Part shown: positions 5,299-5,441 of the stretch, piece after piece
Layout of the letters: the number at the start of each line of letters is the position of its first letter
Position numbering within the stretch: position 1 is the stretch's first letter
NCBI GenBank assembly: GCA_009692395.1
Contig: SHZG01000165.1
Location: 1 to 5,441, forward strand
Reading direction: 5' to 3'
Source: Methylococcales bacterium
GTDB lineage: Bacteria > Pseudomonadota > Gammaproteobacteria > Methylococcales > Methylomonadaceae
DNA: 5,441 nt
Notes under the pieces: generated by a model
Seen by the model: the letters and a program-made list of their open reading frames with translations, nothing else
What the model was told of the DNA's origin: nothing
Database searches by the model: none
Made by a program: the position numbers and the translations under genes

Positions 5299-5321
5299 CC
5301 AAAGCAGTATAATTTGATTAT
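5293..5321 (+). repeat. IS630 left-end terminal sequence (partner of 4220-4248)
   Basis: GCAGTATAATTTGATTAT (5304-5321) lies 10 bp before the transposase ATG and is the inverted counterpart of 4220-4237 with one mismatch. The similarity extends outward with gaps to the TATAT at 5293-5297. It is taken as the inner part of the element's terminal inverted repeat. Confidence 0.55.
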
Positions 5322-5331
5322 TTTAAATTAG

Positions 5332-5441
5332 ATGACATATTCAGCCGATTTCCGCCAAAAAGTATTGACGATTAAAGAACAAGAAGGGCTAACACAAGCG
5401 GAAGCGGCAGTGCGTTTTGGTGTTGGAGTGGCAAGTATAAC
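5332..5441 (+). CDS. IS630-family transposase, N-terminal part (runs off the window)
   Basis: The 36 visible codons begin MTYSADFRQKVLTIKEQEGL and continue TQAEAAVRFGVGVASI. The M-x-YS-x-DFR-x-KVL opening followed by a helix-turn-helix (AEAAVRFGVGVASI) is the standard N-terminal DNA-binding region of IS630-family transposases. No ribosome binding site is evident before the ATG at 5332-5334. The catalytic domain is not in the window, so it cannot be judged intact. It may or may not be the same IS type as the C-terminal fragment at 185-298, because the two do not overlap. Confidence 0.85.
   Translation, partial: MTYSADFRQKVLTIKEQEGLTQAEAAVRFGVGVASI

Larger units (their letters stand above)
5293..5441 (+). 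mobile_element. IS630-family insertion sequence, left end, partial
   Basis: The segment comprises the terminal region (5293-5331) and the start of an IS630-family transposase that leaves the window. The exact outer boundary is uncertain; a TATATA tract at 5292-5297 offers TA target sites, and the terminal sequence recurs inverted at 4220-4248. It truncates the gene fragment to its left. Confidence 0.68.

Noticed and set aside
1..5441. Whole window as a composite transposon bounded by two IS630 copies
   Set aside because: The two IS630 parts do not overlap, so they cannot be shown to be the same element, and their visible terminal sequences share only a short AGTAT core.

Overview
The window looks like a sulfur-oxidising proteobacterium, most likely gammaproteobacterial (Beggiatoa/Thiothrix-like). 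This is an inference from the periplasmic sulfite dehydrogenase pair, the moderate-to-low G+C content as judged by eye, the IS630 and IS4 debris and a REP-type palindrome. No rRNA, tRNA or other phylogenetic marker is present, so the assignment is soft.

Layout. Positions 1-313 are insertion-sequence wreckage: the 5' end of an IS4-family (Tn5/IS50-type) element on the minus strand, abutting the last 37 codons of an IS630-family transposase on the plus strand. The IS630 end runs into the 3' end of a comA-like phosphosulfolactate synthase gene (310-1053, minus) and supplies its stop codon. Upstream of comA, overlapping it by 8 bp, is an unrecognised conserved-looking gene (1046-1958, minus) that is now split by a +1 frameshift. 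Divergent from this pair is a single-domain PilZ protein (2110-2460, plus). A hairpin at 2493-2515 separates it from the convergent sorA-sorB operon (minus; sorA 2827-4041, sorB 2539-2814), which encodes a Tat-exported molybdenum sulfite dehydrogenase and its small c-type cytochrome.

A 420-bp gene-free stretch (4042-4461) follows. It holds a 56-bp REP-like palindrome, a solitary IS630-like terminal sequence and a long-stem inverted repeat. Next come an exported-type 2H phosphoesterase gene lacking a normal start (4462-5130, minus) and the C-terminal remnant of another gene (5173 to about 5298, minus). That remnant is cut off by the left end of an IS630-family element whose transposase runs out of the window (5332-5441, plus).

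How the genes may work together. SorA and SorB form a classical periplasmic sulfite-oxidising unit that passes electrons to the respiratory chain. ComA condenses sulfite with phosphoenolpyruvate in the cytoplasm, so two sulfite-consuming activities lie within 2 kb. They are in separate transcription units, so a joint role is only suggested. The translationally coupled unknown gene next to comA is the best candidate here for an undescribed partner in bacterial sulfonate metabolism. In this copy both genes look damaged: the partner by a frameshift, comA by IS630 truncation of its C-terminus.
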